The translations under genes were made by a program, and so were the position numbers. From the NCBI GenBank assembly GCA_036507695.1, contig DATCIR010000246.1:1-20768 (forward strand): DNA of 20,768 nt, read 5' to 3'. Source of the stretch: JAKEGK01 sp036507695 (GTDB taxonomy: Bacteria > Pseudomonadota > Gammaproteobacteria > SZUA-152). Positions 15,047-20,768 of the stretch are shown here, piece by piece (position 1 is the first letter of the stretch; every line of letters starts with the position of its first letter). The notes beneath the pieces were generated by a model that was given only the letters and a program-made list of their open reading frames with translations, searched no databases and had not been told where the DNA came from.

Positions 15047-15401
15047 CCGCTAATTTTATCCAGTTCTGAAACGGGGCTAATGATTTTACCCTAGTACAGT
15101 GCCGTCAAAGGCTCAGGCAATATGCCTGGCGCGCGGGAAGCGCAAGCAAGTAAATCCGAGGTTTACACTCGCCAAATCGACCGGCTCAAGCCAATAGTCA
15201 CAGTCAATCAATCATTAAACCCAACCACAGCCAGGTATTTCAACTGTAGGCAAAAGTATCCAACTGGACGTGGCATCCGGAATATCGCACCCGGGTTGAT
15301 AAACGTCATGTTCTTGCTGGCATGACCGGGGCTATAATTTTTTTGTTGCAATGGATTGCGCATGCTCACTCCCTCTAATTACCTCCTGGTCAAGCAGACG
15401 A
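15047..15401. other. Intergenic region upstream of third DUF4136 gene
   Basis: A short open frame at 15122-15325 has no ribosome site and no recognisable features, so I do not call it a gene. The only signals I see are the -10-like TATAAT at 15333-15338 and its weak -35. Otherwise nothing recognised. Confidence 0.5.
15311..15338 (+). promoter_or_regulatory. Candidate promoter for DUF4136 copy 3
   Basis: TATAAT at 15333-15338 is a perfect -10; 16 bp upstream is TTCTTG (15311-15316), a poor -35. Transcription would start about 57 bp before the ATG at 15402. Confidence 0.35.
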
Positions 15402-15953
15402 ATGAAACAGTATCTTTATTATAGTTTGGCGGTTTTGTTGCTGGGGTCTTGCGCCAGCAAACCGGCTATCGATTATGACCCAGCGGCGGATTTCACTGCC
15501 TATGGCACTTATGCCTGGTCCGCTCAGACCGATGATTTCACCAAAAAGTCGCAAGCGGATGCGCCGCTGTTGCACCAGCGCGTGCGTGAGTCCATCAACG
15601 CAGCCGTGCAGTCCAAGGGTTTTCAGCTTGTGGATGCTTCGGCGGCGGATGTGCTGGTCAGTTATCATTTGGCAATGCAAATCACCGGTTATTCCGGCAG
15701 CAGTGTATCGTTTGGCATTGGCGGTTTTAGCAGCCGTTCCGCGGTGGGTCTCTCTGTAGGCATGCCGATTGGCGGGCAGGTCATCGAAGAAGGCACGCTG
15801 GCAATTATCATCACCGATGTAAAAAAGAACGCCGTGGTGTGGCAAGGCAGCGGGGCGCGGCGGTTGTCTCCCAGCACCACACCGGAGCAGGCCAAGGCTG
15901 TGGTGGATGAAGTGGTGAGTGAAATATTGGCAGGTTATCCGCCGAAAAAATAA
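15402..15953 (+). CDS. DUF4136 lipoprotein (copy 3)
   Basis: 183 residues from the ATG at 15402; a longer frame from 15351 would put 17 residues in front of the signal peptide. MKQYLYYSLAVLLLGSC is a compact lipoprotein signal with lipobox LGSC. DUF4136 features follow: IDYDPAADFTAYGTYAW, DVLVSYHLAM, EEGTLAIIITDVKKNAVVWQG and a final helix VVDEVVSEILAGYPP. A Gly/Ser-rich loop (SSVSFGIGGFSSRS) occupies the variable position. It is the third member of this family within about 5 kb and is separated from copies 1 and 2 by hipBA. The next gene to the right is an exported VOC protein. Confidence 0.87.
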   Translation: MKQYLYYSLAVLLLGSCASKPAIDYDPAADFTAYGTYAWSAQTDDFTKKSQADAPLLHQRVRESINAAVQSKGFQLVDASAADVLVSYHLAMQITGYSGSSVSFGIGGFSSRSAVGLSVGMPIGGQVIEEGTLAIIITDVKKNAVVWQGSGARRLSPSTTPEQAKAVVDEVVSEILAGYPPKK

Positions 15954-16087
15954 TGGCGCGGCTGCTTGACCCGAAAGCGCCGCTTGTATAAACGTAAAGC
16001 CTTAGGGCAAGGACGCCGGTTCGCAACTCGGTGAATATTGCAGTTTGTACCATGTTAATACTGATGTCCCAGTGGAGCACATCCATT

Positions 16088-16987
16088 ATGCCCAAAGACC
16101 TGTTTTGTTACCGCGCAGCGCCAGGTTTTTTGTTGATTGTATTGTTGTTAATACCGCTGGCCGGAGTATCCGCGCCGGTGTTGCCCCCGGTAAATACCGC
16201 GCCAACCGGCGAGCGGCTCACCGGCAAGTTCATCTGGTTTGATCTGGCGACCGCGAGCATTGAACAGCAAAAAGTGTTCTACGGTGAGGTGTTTGGCTGG
16301 AAATTCCGCACGCTCGGCGATACAGACGACCAATACACCTTGATTACAAACGGCGATCGAAACGTGGCGGGCATGTTTTTAGTCAAAGCCCGCGAAGACG
16401 CGCCCGTTGGCGCGCTCTGGATTGGATTGATGTCGATCGAGGATCCGGTCAAAGCGGCTTCCGCCGTGGAGCGCGGCGGCGGCGTGGTACACGCGCAACC
16501 CATGACGCTGACGCAACGCGGCACTTATGCGGTGTTTCGTGATCCGGACGGTGCCTTGTTCGGGGTGTTGAAATCCGATAGCGGGGATCCGCCGGATCAA
16601 GCCGTGGCGATTGGTGATTTTTTATGGGTGGACCTTTTTGCGGACCAGCCCGAAAAAGCCGCCGGGTTTTATCAACAGTTGGCCGGTTATGAATTAACGA
16701 AAAGTGAAGAGAAAGCCGGCGCTGAGCGCATCATCCTCGCTTCCCATGGTTTGCCCCGCGCCGGTGTCGTGCCGCTTCCAGAAGACGTTAGCCGCGCTGG
16801 CTGGCTGCCTTATATCAAAGTCGAAGACGTGGCTGCAACACTGAAGAAAGTGGTCGAGGCCGGTGGTTATATTATGGTGCCGCCCGCTGAAGACTTATTG
16901 GATGGTAATCTGGCGATTTTTTCCGATCCGCAAGGCGGTGTGCTGGGGGTCGTGAAATGGGATGAACCCGCGGCGGATAAACAGTGA
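16088..16987 (+). CDS. Exported protein with two VOC (glyoxalase/bleomycin-resistance) domains
   Basis: 299 residues from the ATG at 16088; in-frame ATGs at 16031 and 16064 would only lengthen the leader. Residues about 1-29 form a Sec signal peptide (GFLLIVLLLIPLAGVSA). Two VOC modules follow. The first, about 45-160, has KFIWFDLATASIEQQKVFYGEVFGWKF and YAVFRDPDGALFGVLK. The second, about 170-293, has FLWVDLFADQPEKAAGFYQQLAGYEL and LAIFSDPQGGVLGVVKW. Tandem VOC units make one metal-binding or ligand-binding site. Most VOC proteins are cytoplasmic enzymes or antibiotic-binding proteins, so export is unusual. The substrate is unknown. The downstream lipoprotein overlaps or follows within a few bases, so co-transcription is likely. 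Confidence 0.85.
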   Translation: MPKDLFCYRAAPGFLLIVLLLIPLAGVSAPVLPPVNTAPTGERLTGKFIWFDLATASIEQQKVFYGEVFGWKFRTLGDTDDQYTLITNGDRNVAGMFLVKAREDAPVGALWIGLMSIEDPVKAASAVERGGGVVHAQPMTLTQRGTYAVFRDPDGALFGVLKSDSGDPPDQAVAIGDFLWVDLFADQPEKAAGFYQQLAGYELTKSEEKAGAERIILASHGLPRAGVVPLPEDVSRAGWLPYIKVEDVAATLKKVVEAGGYIMVPPAEDLLDGNLAIFSDPQGGVLGVVKWDEPAADKQ

Positions 16988-16995
16988 GGGTGGTC

Positions 16996-17370
16996 ATGAA
17001 CCAGCAAAATATTTCACGCCGCTCACTCTTCTCTGGCATCACAGTGATAGCGGTGTTGCTACTGCTTTCCGGTTGTGCGACGACCAACGGCGGTTATGTC
17101 AGCGGTTCAATCTACTACCATTATAATTACTACGATCCCTGGTATTGGGGTCCTTATTACTATCCGCCCTATTATCGGCTACCGGTTTATCCACCGCCTG
17201 TCTATCCGGTGTATCCCCCGCGACCGCCAAAACCTCTTCCACCCGCACCGGTGCGGCCGTGGCCCAAGCCGCCGGTTGGCAGTCCTCCAGCGCCGCGGCC
17301 ACCGGTAGCCGGGCCGCCGCCGCCCGTCACCCGGCCACCCGCTCCCTGGCCGGCGCCGCGGGCGCGGTAA
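16996..17370 (+). CDS. Tyr/Pro-rich lipoprotein
   Basis: 124 residues from the ATG at 16996, preceded by GAGGGTGG; a GTG at 16984 overlapping the upstream stop would add four residues. ITVIAVLLLLSGC is a lipoprotein signal, with Cys27. The mature part has a Tyr/Trp-rich segment (YYHYNYYDPWYWGPYYYPPYY) and then a long Pro-rich tail of PPxP units. Such low-complexity tails often span periplasm or bind peptidoglycan or partner domains; no known domain is visible. It follows the VOC gene almost without gap and converges on lpxC. Confidence 0.68.
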   Translation: MNQQNISRRSLFSGITVIAVLLLLSGCATTNGGYVSGSIYYHYNYYDPWYWGPYYYPPYYRLPVYPPPVYPVYPPRPPKPLPPAPVRPWPKPPVGSPPAPRPPVAGPPPPVTRPPAPWPAPRAR

Positions 17371-17430
17371 ACGTGAAAAATGTTTTTGCCAATCAGAGAA
17401 GCCTATTCAACAAAAAGCATTTGGAAGGCG

Positions 17431-18417
17431 TTATTTGGATGAGGCGCTGCCGGCGCTTTGGGTCTGCGGACTATTATATCCTGCTTCACTCGGTTCCCAT
17501 TCGTTGCGGCGGCCTACCAGGGTGTTGTATTCGTCAATGGTGATATAAGACCACGCATCGCGTTTTTCGAACAATTTATGCAGTAACGCATTGTTAATAG
17601 TGTGCCCCGGTTTTTTCCCGTAATAGCTGGCGTAGATGGGCAAGCCGATTAATGCTAAATCCCCCAGCGTGTCCAGAATTTTATGCCGGACAAATTCGTC
17701 TTTATAACGCAGTCCTTCTTCGTTGACGATGCGGTCGCCATCCACCAGGATGGCGTTATGCAATGACCCGCCCCTGGCAAGCCCGAGTTTGCGCATGCGT
17801 TCGATATCTTCCGCAAAACCAAAAGTCCGTGCCCGGGAAATATCGGCGCGAAAGGCTTCATTAACCAGTTCCACCGTATAGGTTTGTTGACCCACCACGG
17901 AATTCGGAAAATCTATATCAACGGTAATAGACGGTATTGAGCTGGGTATTAACGCCGCCTCCTTGCCGTTATCCTTGACAGAGATCCGGCGCTGCAACCA
18001 TATCGCTTTACGCAAGGCAGGCTGGTTAACCGTGCCGACCCGTTCAATCATGGAAACAAACGGGTGACTGCTGCCGTCCATAATCGGTATTTCCGGACCG
18101 GTGATTTCAATCAGCGCGTTATCCACGCCGCAGCCGTGCAATGCCGCCATCAAGTGTTCCACCGTACTGATTGTGACACCGTACTGGTTGCCGAGTACGG
18201 TGGACATGCGGGTTTCCACGACGTCATACCAGCGTGCGGCGATGAAGCCTTTTCCGGGCGGCACGTCCTTGCGTAAAAAGTTAATACCGGATTCCGGCTC
18301 TGCGGGCCGCACCTCCATGGTGACTTTGCATCCCGTATGCAAACCGATGCCAACGTAGGTGATCGGTTGGCTAAGTGTCTTTTGAGTGATTGAGGCCAAA
18401 TTGTTTTTGATAGTCAT
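17431..18417 (-). CDS. lpxC: UDP-3-O-acyl-N-acetylglucosamine deacetylase
   Basis: 328 residues. LpxC removes the acetyl group in the committed step of lipid A synthesis. Signatures: GIGLHTG (23-29); TVEHLMAAL (85-93) with zinc ligand His88 and catalytic Glu87; GPEIPIMDGSSHPF (107-120); RARTFGF (195-201); HKILDTLGD (245-253) with zinc ligands His245 and Asp249; and GHTINN with catalytic His271. All catalytic residues look intact. GLARGGSLHNAI (212-223) is closer to the alphaproteobacterial form I remember than to the E. coli GLCLGGSFDCAI. The C-terminus is a Ser/Gln-rich tail without the LAxxxxxAVLA degradation signal of E. coli LpxC. It is not beside ftsZ or other division genes. AGAGGAA precedes the ATG. 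A divergent AraC regulator lies to its right. Confidence 0.95.
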   Translation of the reverse strand: MTIKNNLASITQKTLSQPITYVGIGLHTGCKVTMEVRPAEPESGINFLRKDVPPGKGFIAARWYDVVETRMSTVLGNQYGVTISTVEHLMAALHGCGVDNALIEITGPEIPIMDGSSHPFVSMIERVGTVNQPALRKAIWLQRRISVKDNGKEAALIPSSIPSITVDIDFPNSVVGQQTYTVELVNEAFRADISRARTFGFAEDIERMRKLGLARGGSLHNAILVDGDRIVNEEGLRYKDEFVRHKILDTLGDLALIGLPIYASYYGKKPGHTINNALLHKLFEKRDAWSYITIDEYNTLVGRRNEWEPSEAGYNSPQTQSAGSASSK

Positions 18418-18493
18418 GGTGGTTCCTCTTGGACGCCGTGTTATTGGAATTTGGGTTACCTGGCTTTTTAGACTATTCAGCGGTAATTTGGGT

Positions 18494-18521
18494 GTTATAA
18501 TTTGTTGTCCCTACGCGCCAA
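18494..18521. promoter_or_regulatory. Overlapping divergent promoters of lpxC and the AraC gene
   Basis: On the plus strand TGTTATAAT (18493-18501) is a perfect extended -10 for the AraC gene. On the minus strand TATAAC (18499-18494) with TTGGCG (18521-18516) at 16-bp spacing is a good promoter for lpxC. The two -10 elements share bases, so the two promoters probably compete. Confidence 0.45.
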
Positions 18522-18594
18522 CTCATTATCCTTGGGTACACTTTGAGGCTGGCCGGTAAACAGTCGGAATAGGTCACTTAATAAAAGGCAAAGT

Positions 18595-19593
18595 ATGCAT
18601 ATCTCGACCATTTCATCCTGGGTGCTGTTAATCGCGGAAACGCTGAAGTCTTACGGTGTGGACTATCGCCAGTTGTTCAGGGAAGCGGGACTGGATCCGG
18701 CCCACTTAAATGATCACAATGCCCGGTTTGATTTTTTTTCCGTGACGCGGTTATGGGACCTGGCCCTGGAAAAAACCCGGGACCCGTGTTTTGGTTTAAT
18801 TGCCGTGAATCATTGGCATCCTACCTCATTGCATGCCTTGGGATTTTCCTGGATGGCGAGTCCCAGCCTGAAGGATGCGTTCCAACGCTTGCAAAGGTAT
18901 ATTCGCATTGTCAACAACGCAGCAGCGGTTGATATCACTGCGCAGAACTCGGTTACCCGCATAGCGATTTACAATTCGGCCGAGCCATTAACAACCTCGA
19001 TGGCTTCCATGGATGCCACACTCGCGGTGCTGCTGCATATGTGCCGGTTGAATTATGGCAAGGAGTTGGACCCCGTGCGGATCCGAACCATGCGGCCGGC
19101 GCCTCCGGCCACTTGCATGGATCGTTTGGATGCGTATTTCCGGGCGCCGATCGAATTTTCCAGCGATGAAAATGCCATCTATTTTGAGACTGCCGTGCTT
19201 GAAAAACATTTACCGGCGTCCAACATTGACCTGGCGCGCGCGAACGACAAGGTGATTGATAAATATCTTTCGCATCTGGATGGTGTATCGGTGGGAGTCC
19301 GGACTAAAATAAAGGTGACCGAATTGTTACCCTCTGGATCAATAACCGAAGAAAAAATTGCTTCCCTGCTCAATCTCAGTGTGCGCAGTATGCAACGTAA
19401 ACTCAAGGAAGAAGGCACCAGCTTCAAGGAATTGCTGAATCAAACCCGCCGGGAACTGGCGGAGCAGTACATTGAAAACTCCCGGTTGTCGATTAACGAG
19501 ATTACGTACTTACTGGGATTTTCCGATCCAGCGAATTTTTCGCGGGCGTTCAAGCGCTGGCATGGAGTTTCGCCGAGCCATTATCGTGCTTAA
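18595..19593 (+). CDS. AraC-family transcriptional regulator (Arabinose_bd N-domain type)
   Basis: 332 residues, behind AAAAGG. Residues about 20-205 match the N-terminal sensing domain of OruR/ArgR-like AraC regulators: VDYRQLFREAGLDPAHL, then HWHPTSLHALGFSWMASPSLKDAF and FRAPIEFSSDENAIYF. Residues about 235-332 are the double helix-turn-helix: VGVRTKIKVTELLPSGSITEEKIASLLNLS, MQRKLKEEGTSFKEL, and the family signature EITYLLGFSDPANFSRAFKRWHGVSPSHYR. The ligand is unknown; this subgroup often senses amino acids or fatty-acid-like molecules. It diverges from lpxC with a 177-bp shared intergenic region and overlapping promoters, so it may control lpxC or itself. A 13-bp tandem repeat follows its stop. 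Confidence 0.92.
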   Translation: MHISTISSWVLLIAETLKSYGVDYRQLFREAGLDPAHLNDHNARFDFFSVTRLWDLALEKTRDPCFGLIAVNHWHPTSLHALGFSWMASPSLKDAFQRLQRYIRIVNNAAAVDITAQNSVTRIAIYNSAEPLTTSMASMDATLAVLLHMCRLNYGKELDPVRIRTMRPAPPATCMDRLDAYFRAPIEFSSDENAIYFETAVLEKHLPASNIDLARANDKVIDKYLSHLDGVSVGVRTKIKVTELLPSGSITEEKIASLLNLSVRSMQRKLKEEGTSFKELLNQTRRELAEQYIENSRLSINEITYLLGFSDPANFSRAFKRWHGVSPSHYRA

Positions 19594-19596
19594 TAG

Positions 19597-19635
19597 GCGT
19601 GGCTAAAACGCGTGGCTAAGGCGCGCGGCCAAGAC
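19597..19635. repeat. Three 13-bp tandem units after the AraC gene
   Basis: GCGTGGCTAA starts at 19597 and 19610, and GCGCGGCCAA at 19623, an exact 13-bp period with two substitutions in the third copy. It starts 4 bp after the AraC stop. Confidence 0.55.
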
Positions 19636-19712
19636 GATCTTTAGCGATTTGGAGACTGATTTATTAATTTGGGTCTTCCGAAGAATTAGTGGGCAGTTAA
19701 ACGCCGATGTCA

Positions 19713-19882
19713 AACGCAAAGACGCAGTGGCGCTAAGAGAGCCGGATAATTTTTAAAACCAGATATTTTTCAAAAACAGGTGAGGATCGTATTTTGGATT
19801 CCAGATAGGGCGGTCCACTAGCGTATCCTGACGATACGACAGCATGGATTGTACTAGTTTGAATTCTTTGCGTCTTTGCGTT
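19713..19882. repeat. 170-bp segment with 14-bp perfect inverted ends
   Basis: AACGCAAAGACGCA (19713-19726) is the exact reverse complement of TGCGTCTTTGCGTT (19869-19882). The interior has no open frame of note. Sequence of this AACGCAAAGACGCA type is dispersed in many genomes, so it may be a MITE or two opposed copies of a simple repeat. Confidence 0.5.
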
Positions 19883-19956
19883 ATAGTTTTTTGGTGCTGG
19901 CCTACCCACTGATTTTTCAGGTGAGGTAGTAATTTGTGTTTTAGGATTGAGTTGCC

Positions 19957-20454
19957 ATGAAAATTTTACCGCGTTTTTTGCTGCTGATCGTTGTGTTAAC
20001 GGTCGTTGCTTGTGTGTCCACGACGCCGGATGGCAAGATCATTAAAGAAGATAAAAAAGAAGTGGTTGAGGATCTTAAAATAATCCAGAGTTGGAGCGGG
20101 GATTTCCCGGTTGCGAAATTGAATGTGTTACCCAAGGGACAGGAGCGATTGCCCGCGGGTTATATCGGGGACGCGGCCACGTTTAAACGCGTCTGGGAAG
20201 TTTTTTCACCTGGCACACCGGTTCCCGAAGTTAATTTCGAGGACCACATCGTCGTTTTTGGCCGCAACACGCAATTTTACAACCGCACGACGATTTTCAA
20301 GGTGACCCTAAACAAGGGCGTCGCTGAAATATTGGCGATGGCGACCATGTCGGCGAATCCCATACAGGACAAAGTCGCAATATCCATGGCGGTTGTACCG
20401 AAAGCGGGGGTGCAATCCATTTTTACCGCGGGCACTAACTTGCCGGTAGAGTAA
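19957..20454 (+). CDS. Lipoprotein of unknown function
   Basis: 165 residues. MKILPRFLLLIVVLTVVAC is a clear lipoprotein signal with lipobox VVAC at Cys19. A charged linker (DGKIIKEDKKEVVEDLK) follows, then a compact domain with WSGDFPVAKLNVLP, AGYIGDAATFKRVWEVF, VNFEDHIVVFGRNTQFYNRTTIFKVTL and AEILAMATMSANPIQDKVAISMAVVPK. The 'DAATFKRVWEVF...PEVNFEDHIVVF' layout is reminiscent of small periplasmic domains in which a Trp-helix precedes 'vDFe..mvv', but I cannot name it firmly. It stands alone between repeat regions, with its own promoter presumably in the AT-rich sequence upstream. Confidence 0.72.
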   Translation: MKILPRFLLLIVVLTVVACVSTTPDGKIIKEDKKEVVEDLKIIQSWSGDFPVAKLNVLPKGQERLPAGYIGDAATFKRVWEVFSPGTPVPEVNFEDHIVVFGRNTQFYNRTTIFKVTLNKGVAEILAMATMSANPIQDKVAISMAVVPKAGVQSIFTAGTNLPVE

Positions 20455-20470
20455 CCTGTGGAAGTCCATT

Positions 20471-20510
20471 GTCATTGCGAGGCTTGCGTGAGCAAGCCGT
20501 AGCGATCCCG
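20471..20510. repeat. REP-like palindromic repeat
   Basis: The unit begins GTCATTGCGA and contains a perfect hairpin GGCTTGC-GTGA-GCAAGCC (20481-20498), followed by GTAGCGATCCCG. GTCATTGCGAGG...GAAGC/GTAGCGATCCC repeats are dispersed in many proteobacterial genomes after genes. It may help terminate or stabilise the upstream lipoprotein mRNA. Confidence 0.6.
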
Positions 20511-20524
20511 TATTGATTAGATAT

Positions 20525-20535
20525 AGATCAGTCCT
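20525..20535. repeat. Left target-site duplication of the MITE
   Basis: AGATCAGTCCT, identical to 20731-20741 on the far side of the element and directly abutting its inverted end. Confidence 0.8.
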
Positions 20536-20730
20536 GAATGGCACTTACTTAAGAAAGTCATGCACAATAAATTGGCATTTTCACAGGCCCTGTCATACCG
20601 GTGTAAACCGGTATCCAGAAATAAATGCCTGGATTCCGGCATCCGCCGCAATGACGAATTTCATTGAATGTAAATAAGGGCTAACAAATAAGCTATTTAT
20701 AAACTCTCATTCTTTAAGTAAGTGCCATTC
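20536..20730. mobile_element. MITE, 195 bp, with 17-bp perfect inverted ends
   Basis: The left end GAATGGCACTTACTTAA (20536-20552) is repeated exactly in inverse at the right end (20714-20730). AGATCAGTCCT flanks it on both sides (20525-20535 and 20731-20741), an 11-bp target duplication. No transposase frame is inside, so mobilisation would need an element elsewhere. An 11-bp duplication is within the range of IS4-type elements, which is only suggestive. The interior carries a foldback (20592-20655) of a second repeat family, including the hairpin ATACCGGT-GTAA-ACCGGTAT (20595-20614). Confidence 0.8.
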
Positions 20731-20741
20731 AGATCAGTCCT
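20731..20741. repeat. Right target-site duplication of the MITE
   Basis: AGATCAGTCCT, identical to 20525-20535; the next bases after it differ from the bases before the left copy, so the duplication is exactly 11 bp. Confidence 0.8.
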
Positions 20742-20768
20742 AAGTCCGACAGACTTCTAGGCCAGCAC

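Larger units (their letters stand above)
19594..19956. other. Intergenic region, 363 bp, made of repeats
   Basis: No gene is visible. It begins with three 13-bp tandem units and contains a 170-bp segment bounded by 14-bp inverted repeats. The remainder is AT-rich and unremarkable. No ribosome site strong enough to mark a small gene is seen before 19957. Confidence 0.55.
20455..20768. other. Gene-free repeat region at the right edge, 314 bp
   Basis: No gene is visible. It holds a REP-like hairpin (20471-20510) and a 195-bp MITE (20536-20730) with its target duplication, both listed separately. Confidence 0.65.

Noticed and set aside
15122..15325. 67-codon open frame upstream of DUF4136 copy 3
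   Set aside because: No ribosome site, no signal or domain, and it spans the region where a promoter is expected.
15959..15985. Inverted GC sequence after DUF4136 copy 3 as terminator
   Set aside because: Arms are short and compete with one another, and no T-tract follows.

Overview
The window looks like chromosomal DNA from a Gram-negative bacterium, most likely a gammaproteobacterium or close relative. It carries an LPS-biosynthesis gene (lpxC), a terminal-Phe outer-membrane beta-barrel, at least five predicted lipoproteins, and repeat families typical of proteobacteria. The organism call rests on protein-family recognition only. I see no tRNA, rRNA or CRISPR array.

Layout. (1) 1-3054, moderate GC: a 5'-truncated surface-antigen-like gene, a convergent outer-membrane barrel gene, and two exported or anchored proteins of unknown function. 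(2) 3055-3432: repeats (a 7-bp tandem repeat, hairpins, and an element with 13-bp inverted ends). (3) 3429-9841: a visibly GC-richer block. A large XRE-HTH/STAND-ATPase/TPR regulator runs leftward, diverging from a rightward series: SAM methyltransferase, group 1 truncated hemoglobin, a small HMA-fold protein without the Cys pair, and a CysM-like cysteine synthase fused to a glutaredoxin domain. This is the strongest candidate for an undescribed system, plausibly sulfur/thiol or nitrosative-stress metabolism. (4) 9976-12858, leftward: an SRPBCC-like small protein, then two DUF4136 lipoproteins and a third, unrelated lipoprotein. (5) 13252-14885, leftward: a hipBA toxin-antitoxin pair with dyad operator candidates upstream. 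(6) 15402-17370, rightward: a third DUF4136 lipoprotein, an exported two-domain VOC protein and a Tyr/Pro-rich lipoprotein. (7) 17431-19593: lpxC running leftward, outside its usual division-cluster setting, diverging from an AraC-family regulator across an overlapping promoter. (8) 19594-20768: tandem and inverted repeats, one lipoprotein gene, and a 195-bp MITE with 17-bp perfect terminal repeats and an 11-bp target duplication.

How genes may work together. In block 3 the regulator probably controls the methyltransferase-hemoglobin-HMA-cysteine synthase genes; a CysM-type enzyme can make S-sulfocysteine from thiosulfate, which a fused glutaredoxin could reduce to cysteine. hipBA should be autoregulated through the palindromes upstream of hipB. 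The AraC regulator beside lpxC is a candidate to control it. All of these links are inferred from position and family knowledge, not demonstrated.
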